Below are positions 1-8,734 of a stretch of DNA of 64,000 nt, in pieces. The stretch comes from Streptomyces marincola (GTDB lineage: Bacteria > Actinomycetota > Actinomycetes > Streptomycetales > Streptomycetaceae). Every line of letters starts with the position of its first letter. The first letter of the stretch is position 1. The stretch is from positions 5,944,001 to 6,008,000 of the forward strand of contig NZ_CP084541.1 of NCBI RefSeq assembly GCF_020410765.1, read 5' to 3'. The notes below the pieces were generated by a model. The model saw only the letters and a program-made list of their open reading frames with translations, ran no database searches and was not told where the DNA came from. Made by a program: the position numbers and the translations under genes.

Positions 1-1
1 C

Positions 2-658
2 GCCGCCTGGGAGGCCGCGGCCTGGCGCAACGGCGTGTTCCCCCTGCCCGACGCCAGCGGCGCGCTCGCCCTGCGCAACCCCGACGAGGAGCGCTGGAGC
101 CGCCCGCTGACCCTGCTGCCCGGCACGCCAGAGCTGGAACGCTACCGCTCCTCGCGCCTCGTGGCCTTCCGGTCCTTCACCGTCACGGTCCGGATCGCGG
201 CGCACCGCGCGGACGACGCGGGCGTGCTGGTCTCCCACGGCGACCAGGGCGGCGGCTACAGCCTCTACGCGGCGGACGGCAGGCTGCGGTTCGCCTACAA
301 CGAGTACGGCCGGCTGCTCGACGCGGACGCCGGGCCGCTGCCCGCGGGCTCGCCGGTGATCGAGGTCGCCGCCACCGCGCTGCCCGGCATCCGGTGGTCG
401 TTCGCGATCACGGTCGACGGCGCCCCCGCCGGCGGCCTGGATTCCGTCCGCCAGCTGATCGGCATGGCCCCCTTCCAGGGCATCAGCGTCGGCATCGACC
501 GCAAGTCGCCCGTGTCCTGGCCCGTGTTCGAACGGCACGGGACGTTCCGCTACTCCGGCACGCTCGCCTCCGTCACCTACACCCCGGGCCCGCGTGCCCC
601 CTACGACCCGGCGGAGCTGGCCCGCACCCTCGCCCGCGCCGCCGCGGCGTTCGAATGA
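2..658 (+). CDS. Arylsulfatase, C-terminal part (5' end outside window)
   Basis: The open frame runs into the left edge (first full codon at base 2), so only about the last 218 residues are present. The fragment has the C-terminal beta-sandwich features of bacterial arylsulfatases (AtsA type): an AAWRNGVFPLPD segment, then GVLVSHGDQGGGYSLY and LRFAYNEYG, and a closing beta-rich portion. The active-site formylglycine motif would lie upstream of the window and cannot be checked. Family knowledge: these enzymes hydrolyse sulfate esters. It ends 28 bp before the convergent fadD-like gene. The family call is good; the substrate is unknown. Confidence 0.8.
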   Translation, partial: AAWEAAAWRNGVFPLPDASGALALRNPDEERWSRPLTLLPGTPELERYRSSRLVAFRSFTVTVRIAAHRADDAGVLVSHGDQGGGYSLYAADGRLRFAYNEYGRLLDADAGPLPAGSPVIEVAATALPGIRWSFAITVDGAPAGGLDSVRQLIGMAPFQGISVGIDRKSPVSWPVFERHGTFRYSGTLASVTYTPGPRAPYDPAELARTLARAAAAFE

Positions 659-686
659 GAGGAATCCACGGGAGTACGCGGCGGGC

Positions 687-2609
687 TCAGTCGCCGTACA
701 GCCGCGCCACCTCCTCGGCGTAGGCGTCCGCCACGGCCGGGCGCTTGACCTTGAGGGACGGCGTCAGCAGTCCGTTCTCCTCGGTGAACTCGCCGGGCAC
801 GATGGTGAACGCGCGGATGGCCTCGGCCCGCGAGACGGCCTCGTTGGCGTAGTCGACGGCGCGCTGCACGTCGGCCCGCAGGGCGGGGTCCTCGCGCAGT
901 TCCTCGACCGGGGTGTCCAGGGGGCGCTTGCGGACGGTCAGCCAGTGCGCGAGCGCCGCCGGTTCGAGGGTGACGAGGGCGGCGACGAACGGGCGCCCCT
1001 CGCCGACGACCATGCACTGCCCGACCGGCGGGCGGCTGCGGAGCCGGTCCTCCAGCACGCTGGGGGAGACGTTCTTGCCGCCGCTGGTGACGATGATGTC
1101 CTTCTTGCGGCCGGTGATGGTCAGGTAGCCGTCCTCGTCCAGGCCGCCGAGGTCGCCCGTGGCGAACCACTCGCCGCGCCGCGCCGCCCGCGTGGCGGTC
1201 GGGTCCTTCCAGTACGCGCGGGCCACGACGCCGCCGCGGACCAGCACCTCGCCGTCGTCGGCGATGCGCACCGACGTGCCGGGCAGGGGGCGGCCCACGG
1301 TGCCGGGCCTGGGATCGAGCGGCGGCACGATGGTCGCGGCCGAGGTCGTCTCGGTGAGCCCGTAGCCCTCGTACACCACGATGCCGCAGCCGAAGAAGAA
1401 GAGGTTGAGCCGCCGGTCCAGGGGCGAGCCGCCGCTGATGGCGTAGCGGACCCGGCCGCCCAGGGCCTTGCGGACGCGGCGGTACACCAGCAGGTCGTAC
1501 AAGCCCCTGGCCAGCCGCAGCCAGGGCCGCGGCCCCGGGCCCGTGCCGTGGTAGGCGGCCAGGGCCGCCTCCGCCCAGGCCACGGCGACGCGGTCGGCCC
1601 GTTCGAACGAGGCGCCGCGGCCCACGCGTTCCGCCGTGGCCCGCCCGGTGTCGTGGATCTTCTCGAAGAGATAGGGGACGCCGACGAGGAACGTCGGCCG
1701 GAACGAGGCGAGTTCGGGCCGCAGCTCGTCCGGCTTGACGCTGGGGCAGTGCCCGATCCTGATGCGGGCCGACAGGCAGGCGATCTGGATGGTGCGGCCC
1801 AGGATGTGGGCCAGCGGCAGGAACACCAGGGTCGCCGGGGTCTGCCCGGTGACCTCCTCGAAGACGGGCTTGAGCAGTTCCACCAGGTTGGCCGACTCCG
1901 CGTGCAGGTTGCCGTGCGTGAGGACGCAGCCGCGCGGGCGGCCCGTGGTGCCCGAGGTGTAGACGATGGTGGCGACGCTGTCCTGGCCGAGCGCGGCGCG
2001 CCGTGCGCCCGTCTCGCCGTCAGGAACGTCGCGGCCCGAGGCGGCCAGGTCGTCGAGCGCGCCCTCGTCGAGCACCCACAGCGGTGGCGCGGCGCCGTCG
2101 CCGAGCGCCCCGATCGCCGCGCGGGCGGCGGCGGCGTGCTCCGCGGTCTCCACGACGCACCAGGCGGCGCCCGAGTCGCGCAGGATCCACTCGATCTGCG
2201 CGGCCGACGACGTGGCGTAGACGGGAACGCTCACGCCGCCGGCGGCCCAGACGGCGAAGTCGAGCACCGCCCACTCGTAGGAGGTGCGGGCCATGAGCGC
2301 GATGCGGTCGCCCGGCGCGAGACCGGCGGCGATCAGGCCCTTCGCGGTCGACTCCACGGCCGCGGCGAACGCGGCGGCGGTGACCGGCGTCCAGCGGTCG
2401 CCCCGCTTGCGCAGGATCACGACGTCGCCGGGGGCCTGCGCGGCGTTCGTGAACGGTATGTCGGCGGTGCTGCCCGCGCCGGGCGGCGCGACCAGCGCCG
2501 GCACGCGCGCCTCGCGGACCACGCCCGCCTCGCGGGTCAGTTCCGGCGCGGCGCGGCGCGCCAGGTCGCCGCGCCGCCGGGCGCGCCTGAGGTCCCGTTG
2601 TGCTCCCAT
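687..2609 (-). CDS. Long-chain acyl-CoA synthetase (FadD15-like)
   Basis: A 640-residue AMP-forming ligase that activates fatty acids to acyl-CoA through an acyl-adenylate. Visible motifs are the P-loop-like YTSGTTGRPRG near residue 217, the EGYGLTETT motif near 425 and TGDLGGLDEDGYLTITGRKK followed by the A10-type lysine region near the C-terminus. Length fits the FadD15 group (about 600 residues). It starts 3 bp after the thiolase gene ends, so the two are co-transcribed. The N-terminal 35 residues are Arg-rich and could be a start-site overcall. The operon reads away from a promoter region carrying a TetR-type palindrome at 3998-4013. Confidence 0.9.
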   Translation of the reverse strand: MGAQRDLRRARRRGDLARRAAPELTREAGVVREARVPALVAPPGAGSTADIPFTNAAQAPGDVVILRKRGDRWTPVTAAAFAAAVESTAKGLIAAGLAPGDRIALMARTSYEWAVLDFAVWAAGGVSVPVYATSSAAQIEWILRDSGAAWCVVETAEHAAAARAAIGALGDGAAPPLWVLDEGALDDLAASGRDVPDGETGARRAALGQDSVATIVYTSGTTGRPRGCVLTHGNLHAESANLVELLKPVFEEVTGQTPATLVFLPLAHILGRTIQIACLSARIRIGHCPSVKPDELRPELASFRPTFLVGVPYLFEKIHDTGRATAERVGRGASFERADRVAVAWAEAALAAYHGTGPGPRPWLRLARGLYDLLVYRRVRKALGGRVRYAISGGSPLDRRLNLFFFGCGIVVYEGYGLTETTSAATIVPPLDPRPGTVGRPLPGTSVRIADDGEVLVRGGVVARAYWKDPTATRAARRGEWFATGDLGGLDEDGYLTITGRKKDIIVTSGGKNVSPSVLEDRLRSRPPVGQCMVVGEGRPFVAALVTLEPAALAHWLTVRKRPLDTPVEELREDPALRADVQRAVDYANEAVSRAEAIRAFTIVPGEFTEENGLLTPSLKVKRPAVADAYAEEVARLYGD

Positions 2610-2612
2610 GGG

Positions 2613-3929
2613 TCAGCTCCTTTGCCGGCTTTCGAGAAGGGCGGTCACGCCGAGGCCGCCTGCGGCGCACACGGACACCAGCCCGCGCACGGGACGGCCG
2701 TCGCCGCGCGCGGTGGCGCGTTCGTGCAGCAGCTTCGCGAGGGTGGCGACGATCCGGCCGCCGGTGGCCGCGAAGGGGTGGCCGGTGGCGAGGGAGGAGC
2801 CGGCCGCGTTGACGCGCGCGGTGTCCAGGGGGCCGAGCGGCGCGTCGAGGCCGAGGCGGCGGGCGCAGAACGCGGGGTCCTCCCACGCGGCGAGGGTGGC
2901 GAGGACCTGGGAGGCGAACGCCTCGTGGATCTCGAACAGGTCGATGTCGCCCGCGGTGAGCCCGGCGTCGGCGAGCAGCCGGGGGACGGCGTGCACGGGG
3001 GCCGTCAGCAGCCCGTCGGGCCCCCCGGTGAAGTCGACGGCCGCGGTGCGCGAGTGGGTCAGGTACGCGAGGACCGGCCACCCGTGGTCGGCCGCCCACT
3101 CCTCGCTCGCCAGCAGGACGGTGGCGGCGCCGTCGGTGAGCGCCGTGGAGTTGCCCGCGGTCATGGTCGGCGCGTGGCCCGCGGTGCCGAACACCGGGCG
3201 CAGGCGCGCCAGCCGCTCCGGGCTGCTGTCCGGCCTGAGGTTGTGGTCGCGGTCCAGGCCGCGGAACGGCGTCACCAGGTCGTCGAAGAAGCCGCGGTCC
3301 CAGGCCGCTGCCAGCCGCCGGTGGCTGGTGGCGGCCAGCAGGTCCTGGTCCGCGCGCGAGACACCCCACGCGGCGGCGGTGCGCGCCGCGTGCTCCCCCA
3401 TGGAAAGGCCCGTGCGCGGCTCGGCGTTGCGGGGGATGTCCGGCACGGCGTGCCGGGGGCGCAGCGCCGCGAGCGCCCGCAGGCGGCTCGGCAGGGACCG
3501 CGCCCTGCGGGCGCGCAGCAGGACGCGGCGCAGGTCGTCGTTCAGGGCGAGGGGCGCGTCGCTCGCGGTGTCGACGCCGCCGGCGATGCCGCAGTCGATC
3601 TGCCCGAGGGCGATCTTGTTGGCGACGAGGAGGACGGCGGTCAGGCCGGTGCCGCACGCCTGCTGGATGTCGTAGGCGGGGGTGCGGCGGTCGAGGGCGC
3701 TGCCGAGGACGGTCTCCCTGGCGAGGTTGAAGTCCCTGCTGTGCTTGAGCACCGCGCCGGCCACGAACTCGCCCATCGCCCGGCCTTCGAGGCCGAACCG
3801 CCGGACGAGGCCGGCCAGCGCGGCGGCCAGCATGTCCTGGTTCGACGCGGTGGCGTACGGCCCGTCCGCGCGGGCGAAGGGGATGCGGTTGCCGCCGAGG
3901 ATCGCCACCCGGCGCCCGTCCGCTGCCAT
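2613..3929 (-). CDS. Acetyl-CoA C-acyltransferase (thiolase, FadA/FadI-like)
   Basis: A 438-residue thiolase for the last step of beta-oxidation (3-ketoacyl-CoA to acyl-CoA plus acetyl-CoA). The nucleophilic cysteine is C92 in QQACGTG; the HEAFA motif, the NAAGSSLATGHPFAATG block and the C-terminal CAAGG with the second active cysteine are all present. First gene of a two-gene operon with the acyl-CoA synthetase, and divergent from a FabG4-like reductase. In Mycobacterium tuberculosis the equivalents fadA2, fabG4 and htdX (Rv0243-Rv0241c) are also clustered, which supports a common role in chain shortening or remodelling. Confidence 0.92.
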   Translation of the reverse strand: MAADGRRVAILGGNRIPFARADGPYATASNQDMLAAALAGLVRRFGLEGRAMGEFVAGAVLKHSRDFNLARETVLGSALDRRTPAYDIQQACGTGLTAVLLVANKIALGQIDCGIAGGVDTASDAPLALNDDLRRVLLRARRARSLPSRLRALAALRPRHAVPDIPRNAEPRTGLSMGEHAARTAAAWGVSRADQDLLAATSHRRLAAAWDRGFFDDLVTPFRGLDRDHNLRPDSSPERLARLRPVFGTAGHAPTMTAGNSTALTDGAATVLLASEEWAADHGWPVLAYLTHSRTAAVDFTGGPDGLLTAPVHAVPRLLADAGLTAGDIDLFEIHEAFASQVLATLAAWEDPAFCARRLGLDAPLGPLDTARVNAAGSSLATGHPFAATGGRIVATLAKLLHERATARGDGRPVRGLVSVCAAGGLGVTALLESRQRS

Positions 3930-3980
3930 GGGCTCACTCGCTCTCTTCCGGTGCCGGCTTGTAGCGGGCCGGCCGACTCA

Positions 3981-4013
3981 CTTAACTTCTCAGTAGACTT
4001 ACCTTCGAGTAAG
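3981..4013. promoter_or_regulatory. Operator for the TetR repressor, divergent fadA/fabG4 promoter
   Basis: CTTACCTTCGAGTAAG at 3998-4013 is an imperfect palindrome (5-bp arms CTTAC/GTAAG) very close to the perfect copy at 6929-6944. A degenerate copy, CTTAACTTCTCAGTAG, lies immediately upstream at 3981-3996. The tandem pair sits between the divergent thiolase and fabG4 starts. Confidence 0.7.
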
Positions 4014-4023
4014 GGGGAAATCA

Positions 4024-5352
4024 ATGGCCGACAGGTACCTCGCGTTCGCGACCGGCCGGATCGGGGCCCGCCTCGTCCGGCGGCTCGGCCTGCCCGCGCC
4101 GGTCCCGCTCCGGCGGCACGCGGCCGGCCAGGCCGCCGCGCGCGGTCCCGTCGTGCTCGGCCACGCCGGCCGGCCGCGCGCGACGAAGGCGGTGCGGACC
4201 GTTCTTGAGGCGTGCGGCGCCCCGGTCGAGGAGCACGCCGAACGCCCGGCCGCGCTCGTCCTCGACGCCACCGGGGTGACCGCGACGGACCAACTGGCCG
4301 AGCTGCGCGCGTTCTTCCAGCCCCGCGTCCGCTCGCTCCAGCCGTGCGGCCGGGTGCTCGTCCTCGGCACCCCGCCCGGTGCGGCCGGTACGCCCGGCGG
4401 CGCGGCGGCGCAGCGGGCGCTCGACGGGTTCGTCCGGTCCGTCGGCAAGGAGCTGCGCGGCGGCTCGACCGCGCACCTGCTCCAGGTCGAGCCGGGGGCC
4501 GAGGAGGCGCTGGAATCGACGGTCAGGTTCGTGCTGTCCGCGCGTTCCGCCTACGTCTCCGGCCAGTCGCTGCGGCTGGCCGCGACCGGGCCGGTCGAGG
4601 TCCCGGCCGACTGGGACCGCCCGCTGGCCGGGCGCACCGCGCTGGTCACCGGCGCGGCCCGGGGCATCGGCGCCGAGGTGGCCCGGGTGCTGGGCCGCGA
4701 CGGGGCCCGCGTCGTGTGCCTGGATGTGCCCGCGCGGTCGGCGGAGCTTGAGGAGCTGGCCGCGCGCGTCGGCGGCAGCCCGCTCGCCCTCGACATCACC
4801 GCCGAGGACGCGGCGCCGCGCGTCGCCGCCCACCTCGGCGCCGAGGCGGGCGGCGGCCTCGACATCCTCGTGCACAACGCCGGCATCACCCGCGACCGGA
4901 CGCTCGGCCGCATGGACGCCGACCGCTGGGATGCGGTGCTCGCCGTCAACCTCACGGCGGTCGAGCGGCTGACCGAGGGCCTGCTGCCCGTGCTGCGCGA
5001 CGGCGGCCGGATCGTCGCCACCTCCTCCATCAGCGGCCTGGCGGGCAACGCCGGGCAGACCAACTACGCGACGAGCAAGGCCGGTCTGATCGGCCTGGTC
5101 GAAGCGCTCGCCCCGGCCGTCGCGGACCGCGGGATCACCGTCAACGCGGTCGCGCCCGGTTTCATCGAGACCCGCATGACCGCGGCCGTGCCGCCGCTCG
5201 TCCGGCAGGCGGGGCGCCGGCTGAACAGCCTCGGCCAGGGCGGCCGTCCCGTGGACGTCGCCGAGGCCGTCGCCTGGTTCGCCTCGCCCGGCACCGGGGC
5301 CGTCACCGGTCAGGTGCTGCGGGTGTGCGGCCAGGCCCTGATGGGAGCGTGA
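4024..5352 (+). CDS. fabG4: High-molecular-weight 3-oxoacyl-(ACP/CoA) reductase, FabG4-like
   Basis: A 442-residue protein, nearly twice a usual FabG. Residues 1 to about 198 form the flavodoxin-like N-terminal domain of FabG4 proteins; the SDR domain begins at LAGRTALVTGAARGIG (about 199) and has the NAG motif (HNAGITRD), catalytic Ser in SSISG and Tyr-Lys in NYATSK (about 347-351). It reduces 3-ketoacyl thioesters with NAD(P)H. The ATG start is preceded by AGGGGG at suitable spacing. The next gene begins 6 bp later, and a TetR-type operator lies just upstream, between this gene and the divergent thiolase. Symbol given by similarity to the mycobacterial protein. Confidence 0.88.
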   Translation: MADRYLAFATGRIGARLVRRLGLPAPVPLRRHAAGQAAARGPVVLGHAGRPRATKAVRTVLEACGAPVEEHAERPAALVLDATGVTATDQLAELRAFFQPRVRSLQPCGRVLVLGTPPGAAGTPGGAAAQRALDGFVRSVGKELRGGSTAHLLQVEPGAEEALESTVRFVLSARSAYVSGQSLRLAATGPVEVPADWDRPLAGRTALVTGAARGIGAEVARVLGRDGARVVCLDVPARSAELEELAARVGGSPLALDITAEDAAPRVAAHLGAEAGGGLDILVHNAGITRDRTLGRMDADRWDAVLAVNLTAVERLTEGLLPVLRDGGRIVATSSISGLAGNAGQTNYATSKAGLIGLVEALAPAVADRGITVNAVAPGFIETRMTAAVPPLVRQAGRRLNSLGQGGRPVDVAEAVAWFASPGTGAVTGQVLRVCGQALMGA

Positions 5353-5358
5353 CCGGCC

Positions 5359-6225
5359 GTGCTCGCCCGTTACGCCCGCGCCCTGCTGCTGCCAGGGCGC
5401 GGCGGCGGCATGCCGCGGCGGCGGCTCGAACGCGCCGCCGCGCCGGAGCCGGACCGGCTGGCCCGCTACGCGGAGGTCTGCGGCTTCCGCCGCACCGGGC
5501 CGCTGCCCGCCACCTACCCGCAGGTGCTGGCGTTCCCGCTGGCACTCGACCTGATGACGCGCCGCGACTTCCCGTTCCGGCTGCCGGGGCTGGTGCACGT
5601 GGCCAACCGCGTCGAGCAGTTGCGGCCCCTCGACCCGGCGGAACGCCTCGACTTCGCCGTGGAGGCCACCGGGCCCGCCGCGCATCCGAGGGGCACCGCG
5701 TTCGACCTGCTGACCGAGGCGCGGGACGGCTCGGGGGCCGTCGTGTGGCGTTCCGCCGCCACCTACCTGCGCCGCGGGCCGGGGGGACCCGGAGGAGGGG
5801 CCGCGCCGCGCGGGGCGGCCGGGCCCGCGGCCGGCGGCGCGGCGGACCCGGGGGAGGAGCCGGAGCACCGTGAGCGGTGGCACGTGCCGGCCGGGACCGG
5901 CCGCCGCTACGCGGCCGTGTCGGGCGACCGGAACCCGATCCACCTGCACCCGCTGGCCGCGCGGCTGTTCGGGTTCCGCGGCGCCATCGCCCACGGCATG
6001 TGGACCAAGGCGCGCTGCCTGGCCGCGGCCGAGAGGGCGCTGCCCGGCGGGCTGCCCGGCGCGTTCACCGTGCGGACGGCGTTCCGCGGCCCCGTCGCGC
6101 TGCCGTCCGACGTGGAGTTCACGGCCGTCCGCCGCGGCACGGAACTCGCCTTCGGACTGCGCGCCGCCGGCGCCGGCGGCCACGAGCCGCGCCGCCACCT
6201 GCGCGGCCGGATCGAGGCGCTGTGA
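5359..6225 (+). CDS. MaoC-like 3-hydroxyacyl dehydratase (HtdX-like)
   Basis: A 288-residue double-hotdog protein. The C-terminal half holds the hydratase-2 motif: YAAVSGDRNPIHLHPLAARLFG, with the catalytic Asp-x4-His, then the AIAHGMW turn. It interconverts 3-hydroxyacyl and enoyl thioesters, acting next to the preceding reductase. GTG start 6 bp after the fabG4 stop, so the two are coupled. The linker near residues 140-170 is low-complexity Gly/Ala/Pro. Gene order fabG4-htdX beside a thiolase matches the mycobacterial arrangement. High confidence in family; which chain lengths it uses cannot be seen. Confidence 0.85.
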   Translation: MLARYARALLLPGRGGGMPRRRLERAAAPEPDRLARYAEVCGFRRTGPLPATYPQVLAFPLALDLMTRRDFPFRLPGLVHVANRVEQLRPLDPAERLDFAVEATGPAAHPRGTAFDLLTEARDGSGAVVWRSAATYLRRGPGGPGGGAAPRGAAGPAAGGAADPGEEPEHRERWHVPAGTGRRYAAVSGDRNPIHLHPLAARLFGFRGAIAHGMWTKARCLAAAERALPGGLPGAFTVRTAFRGPVALPSDVEFTAVRRGTELAFGLRAAGAGGHEPRRHLRGRIEAL

Positions 6226-6247
6226 GCCGGCCGCACCTCGCGCGGCG

Positions 6248-6898
6248 TCAGGGGCCATGCTCCGGCGGGACCCAGACCTCTCCGGCGAGCACGTTCCGCA
6301 TGCCCACCCACATCACGTTCATCAACCGGACCGTCACCCGCTCGGGCGGCTCCCCCGGGTGCCGGTCCATCCAGTCGGTCAGCGCGTCGGCCGCGCCCAC
6401 CAGCGCGTGCGCGACGAAGTCGGCCTCCTGCTCGCCGAGGCGGTCGGCCTCGCCGCCCGCCGAGATGCCGTCCCTGACCAGGGAGTTCACCTCGGCCATC
6501 ACGGAACGGCGGGCCGTGGCCAGTTCACCGGCGATGGTCTCGCTCTGCTCCGGTGCCTGCCGGTGCAGCACCGTCCAGCTGTCGCGGTGTTCGGCCACGA
6601 AGGCGAAGAACGCGCCGAGCCCCGCCCACAGCCGCTGCTCCGGCGAGTCGCCGGCCTGCGCTGCCTCGCGGAACGCGGCGGCCAGCCGCTGCGACTCGCG
6701 GCGCACGCACGCGATGAACAGGCCCTCCTTGGAGCCGAGGTACAGGTACACCATCGGCTTGGAGATGCCGGCGAGGTCCGCGATCTCGTCGACGACGGCG
6801 GCGCGGTAGCCGCGTTTGGAGAAGACTCCGACGGCCGCGTCGATGATCTCCTGCTCACGTACGTCCCTGGGCAGTCGCCGTCTTCGTCTTTCGGTCAC
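6248..6898 (-). CDS. TetR-family repressor of the adjacent fatty-acid genes
   Basis: A 216-residue regulator. Residues 10-56 form the TetR helix-turn-helix (REQEIIDAAVGVFSKRGY, then ISKPMVYLYLGSKEGLF); the remainder is the all-helical ligand domain. The GTG at 6898 is chosen because upstream codons run into the divergent promoter region. It is convergent with the dehydratase gene and divergent from the SCP2-domain gene. A perfect CTTACT-N4-AGTAAG palindrome lies 30 bp upstream of its start and a near copy precedes fabG4, so it probably represses itself and both fatty-acid operons, responding to acyl-CoA. That ligand is an inference. Confidence 0.88.
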   Translation of the reverse strand: MTERRRRRLPRDVREQEIIDAAVGVFSKRGYRAAVVDEIADLAGISKPMVYLYLGSKEGLFIACVRRESQRLAAAFREAAQAGDSPEQRLWAGLGAFFAFVAEHRDSWTVLHRQAPEQSETIAGELATARRSVMAEVNSLVRDGISAGGEADRLGEQEADFVAHALVGAADALTDWMDRHPGEPPERVTVRLMNVMWVGMRNVLAGEVWVPPEHGP

Positions 6899-6928
6899 TC
6901 TTGTCAGCCTACCTACGCCGTGCCTAAT

Positions 6929-6960
6929 CTTACTCTCTAGTAAGTCTACTTCGGGGTAAG
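6929..6960. promoter_or_regulatory. Operator for the TetR repressor, tetR/SCP2 divergent promoter
   Basis: CTTACTCTCTAGTAAG at 6929-6944 is a perfect 6-bp-arm palindrome. It is followed at once by the degenerate copy TCTACTTCGGGGTAAG at 6945-6960, ten bases before the SCP2 start. The same tandem layout occurs at 3981-4013. Confidence 0.75.
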
Positions 6961-6970
6961 GACACTTTCG

Positions 6971-7429
6971 ATGGCAGAACCGGCCTTCGATCCGGCGGCG
7001 CTCGACTTCGGTACCGTCACACCTGAGGAATTCGCCGCGCTGGTCCGCCAGCTCTCCGCGCGGGAGATCGCGGACCTGATGCGCGGTGAGCTGCGCGAGC
7101 GCGTGCTCGCCGAGGTGTTCGGCCGCATGGAACGCCAGTTCCGCCCCGACCACGCCGGCTCGCTGGACGCCGTCATCCGCTGGGAGGTCACCGGCGACCC
7201 CGACGTGGTCTACGAGACGGCCATCGTCGACGGAACGTGCACCGTGCGCCAGGGCCGTTCGGCCCTTGATCCGCGGGTGACGCTGACCATGGGGGACGCC
7301 GAGTTCCTGAGACTGGTCTCGGGCAACGGAAGCCCGGTGGCGATGTTCATGACCCGCAAGCTGAAGGTCGCGGGCGACATCGGGCTCGCCTCCGGCCTGA
7401 CCCGGCTGTTCGACCTTCCGAAAGGCTGA
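6971..7429 (+). CDS. SCP2 sterol-transfer-domain protein
   Basis: A 152-residue soluble protein. Residues from about 60 onward look like the SCP2 lipid-binding fold (AVIRWEVTGDPDVVYETAIVDG, RVTLTMGDAEFLRLVSGN, then MTRKLKVAGDIGLA). Such proteins bind acyl-CoA or sterol-like ligands. The first 50 residues are acidic and helical. Its stop codon abuts the GTG of the acyl-CoA dehydrogenase without a gap, so the pair is one operon. A TetR-type palindrome lies in the promoter (6929-6944), placing it in the same regulon as the divergent repressor. The exact ligand is unknown. Confidence 0.82.
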   Translation: MAEPAFDPAALDFGTVTPEEFAALVRQLSAREIADLMRGELRERVLAEVFGRMERQFRPDHAGSLDAVIRWEVTGDPDVVYETAIVDGTCTVRQGRSALDPRVTLTMGDAEFLRLVSGNGSPVAMFMTRKLKVAGDIGLASGLTRLFDLPKG

Positions 7430-8695
7430 GTGATCCCCGCGATGAGCGGCTTCTCCCTCGACCTCACCGAGGACCAGCGCGACGTCAGGGACTGGGTGCA
7501 CGGCTTCGCCGCCGACGTGGTCAGGCCGGCCGCCGCCGAGTGGGACGAACGCGAGGAAACGCCCTGGCCCGTCATCAAGGAGGCGGCGAGGATCGGCCTG
7601 TACGGCTTCGAGTCGCTGGCCGAGATGTTCGGGGACCCCTCGGGACTCACGCTCCAGATCGCCAACGAGGAGCTGTTCTGGGGCGACGCGGGCATCGGCA
7701 TGGCCCTGTTCGGCACCTCGCTCGCCGTCGCGGGCATCTTCGCCGCCGGCACGCCGGAACAGCTCGCGGAATGGGTGCCGCAGTGCTTCGGCGACGCCGA
7801 CGACCCGCGGGTGGCCGCGTTCTGCGTCTCCGAGCCCGAGGCGGGCTCGGACGTCTCGGCGATGCGGACCCGCGCCCGTTACGACGAGGCCAGGGACGAG
7901 TGGGTGCTGGGCGGGCAGAAGGCGTGGATCACCAACGGCGGGATCGCCGCCGTCCACGTCGTCGTCGCCTCCGTCGAGCCGGAGCTGGGCGCGCGCGGCC
8001 AGGCCGCGTTCGTCGTGCCGCCGGGCACGCCGGGCCTGGCGGGCAACCGCAAGATCAAGAAGCTCGGGCTGCGCGCCTCGCACACGGCGGACGTCTTCCT
8101 CGACGACGTGCGCGTCCCTGGGCACTGCCTCCTCGGCGGCAAAGAACGCCTCGACCGCAGGCTGGCCAGGGCCCGCGAGGCCGCCGCGCAGGGCAGTGGC
8201 GGCGGCGCGGGCGGGCGGACTGACGGGGCGAGGAGCCAGGCGGCCATGGCCACGTTCGAGGTCTCGCGGCCCACCGTCGGCGCGCAGGCCCTCGGCATCG
8301 CCCGCGCCGCCTACGAGTACGCCCTCGACTACGCGGGGGAACGCGTGGCCTTCGGGCGTCCCGTCGTGGAGAACCAGTCGATCGCGTTCGCCCTCGCCGA
8401 CCTGCGCACGGAGATCGACGCCGTCCGCCTGCTGATCTGGCGCGCGGCGTGGATGGCGCGCAACGAGCGCGCGTTCACGGCGGGCGAGGGGTCCATGGCG
8501 AAACTCAGGGCCGGCGAACTCGCCGTCGCGGCGACCGAGAAGGCCGTCCAGATCCTCGGCGGCGCCGGGTACAGCAGGGAGCACCCGGTGGAGCGCATGT
8601 ACCGCGACGCGAAGATTTATACGATCTTCGAGGGGACGAGCGAGATCCAGCGGCTGGTGATCGCGCGCGCCATCTCGGGCCGCCAGATCCGCTGA
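7430..8695 (+). CDS. Acyl-CoA dehydrogenase
   Basis: A 421-residue flavoenzyme introducing the alpha-beta double bond in acyl-CoA. FAD-binding segments (FCVSEPEAGSDVSAMRT, KAWITNGG) and the C-terminal catalytic region (YRDAKIYTIFEGTSEIQRLVIAR, with the general-base Glu in FEGTSEIQ) are clear. An insertion of about 30 low-complexity residues (around 240-270) interrupts the middle of the fold, as in some actinobacterial members. GTG at 7430 sits 5 bp after AAAGG; an ATG at 7442 is the alternative. With fadD, thiolase and fabG4/htdX this nearly completes a beta-oxidation set. Confidence 0.92.
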   Translation: MIPAMSGFSLDLTEDQRDVRDWVHGFAADVVRPAAAEWDEREETPWPVIKEAARIGLYGFESLAEMFGDPSGLTLQIANEELFWGDAGIGMALFGTSLAVAGIFAAGTPEQLAEWVPQCFGDADDPRVAAFCVSEPEAGSDVSAMRTRARYDEARDEWVLGGQKAWITNGGIAAVHVVVASVEPELGARGQAAFVVPPGTPGLAGNRKIKKLGLRASHTADVFLDDVRVPGHCLLGGKERLDRRLARAREAAAQGSGGGAGGRTDGARSQAAMATFEVSRPTVGAQALGIARAAYEYALDYAGERVAFGRPVVENQSIAFALADLRTEIDAVRLLIWRAAWMARNERAFTAGEGSMAKLRAGELAVAATEKAVQILGGAGYSREHPVERMYRDAKIYTIFEGTSEIQRLVIARAISGRQIR

Positions 8696-8734
8696 GCGCG
8701 CGGGCCCGCCGCCGGGGGCCGGTGGCGGGCGCGG

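Noticed and set aside
594..4208. A 1204-codon plus-strand ORF opposite fadD and the thiolase
   Set aside because: Composition is rich in Arg, Ala, Gly and Pro with no domain pattern, and clear enzyme genes lie on the opposite strand. It is a high-GC shadow.
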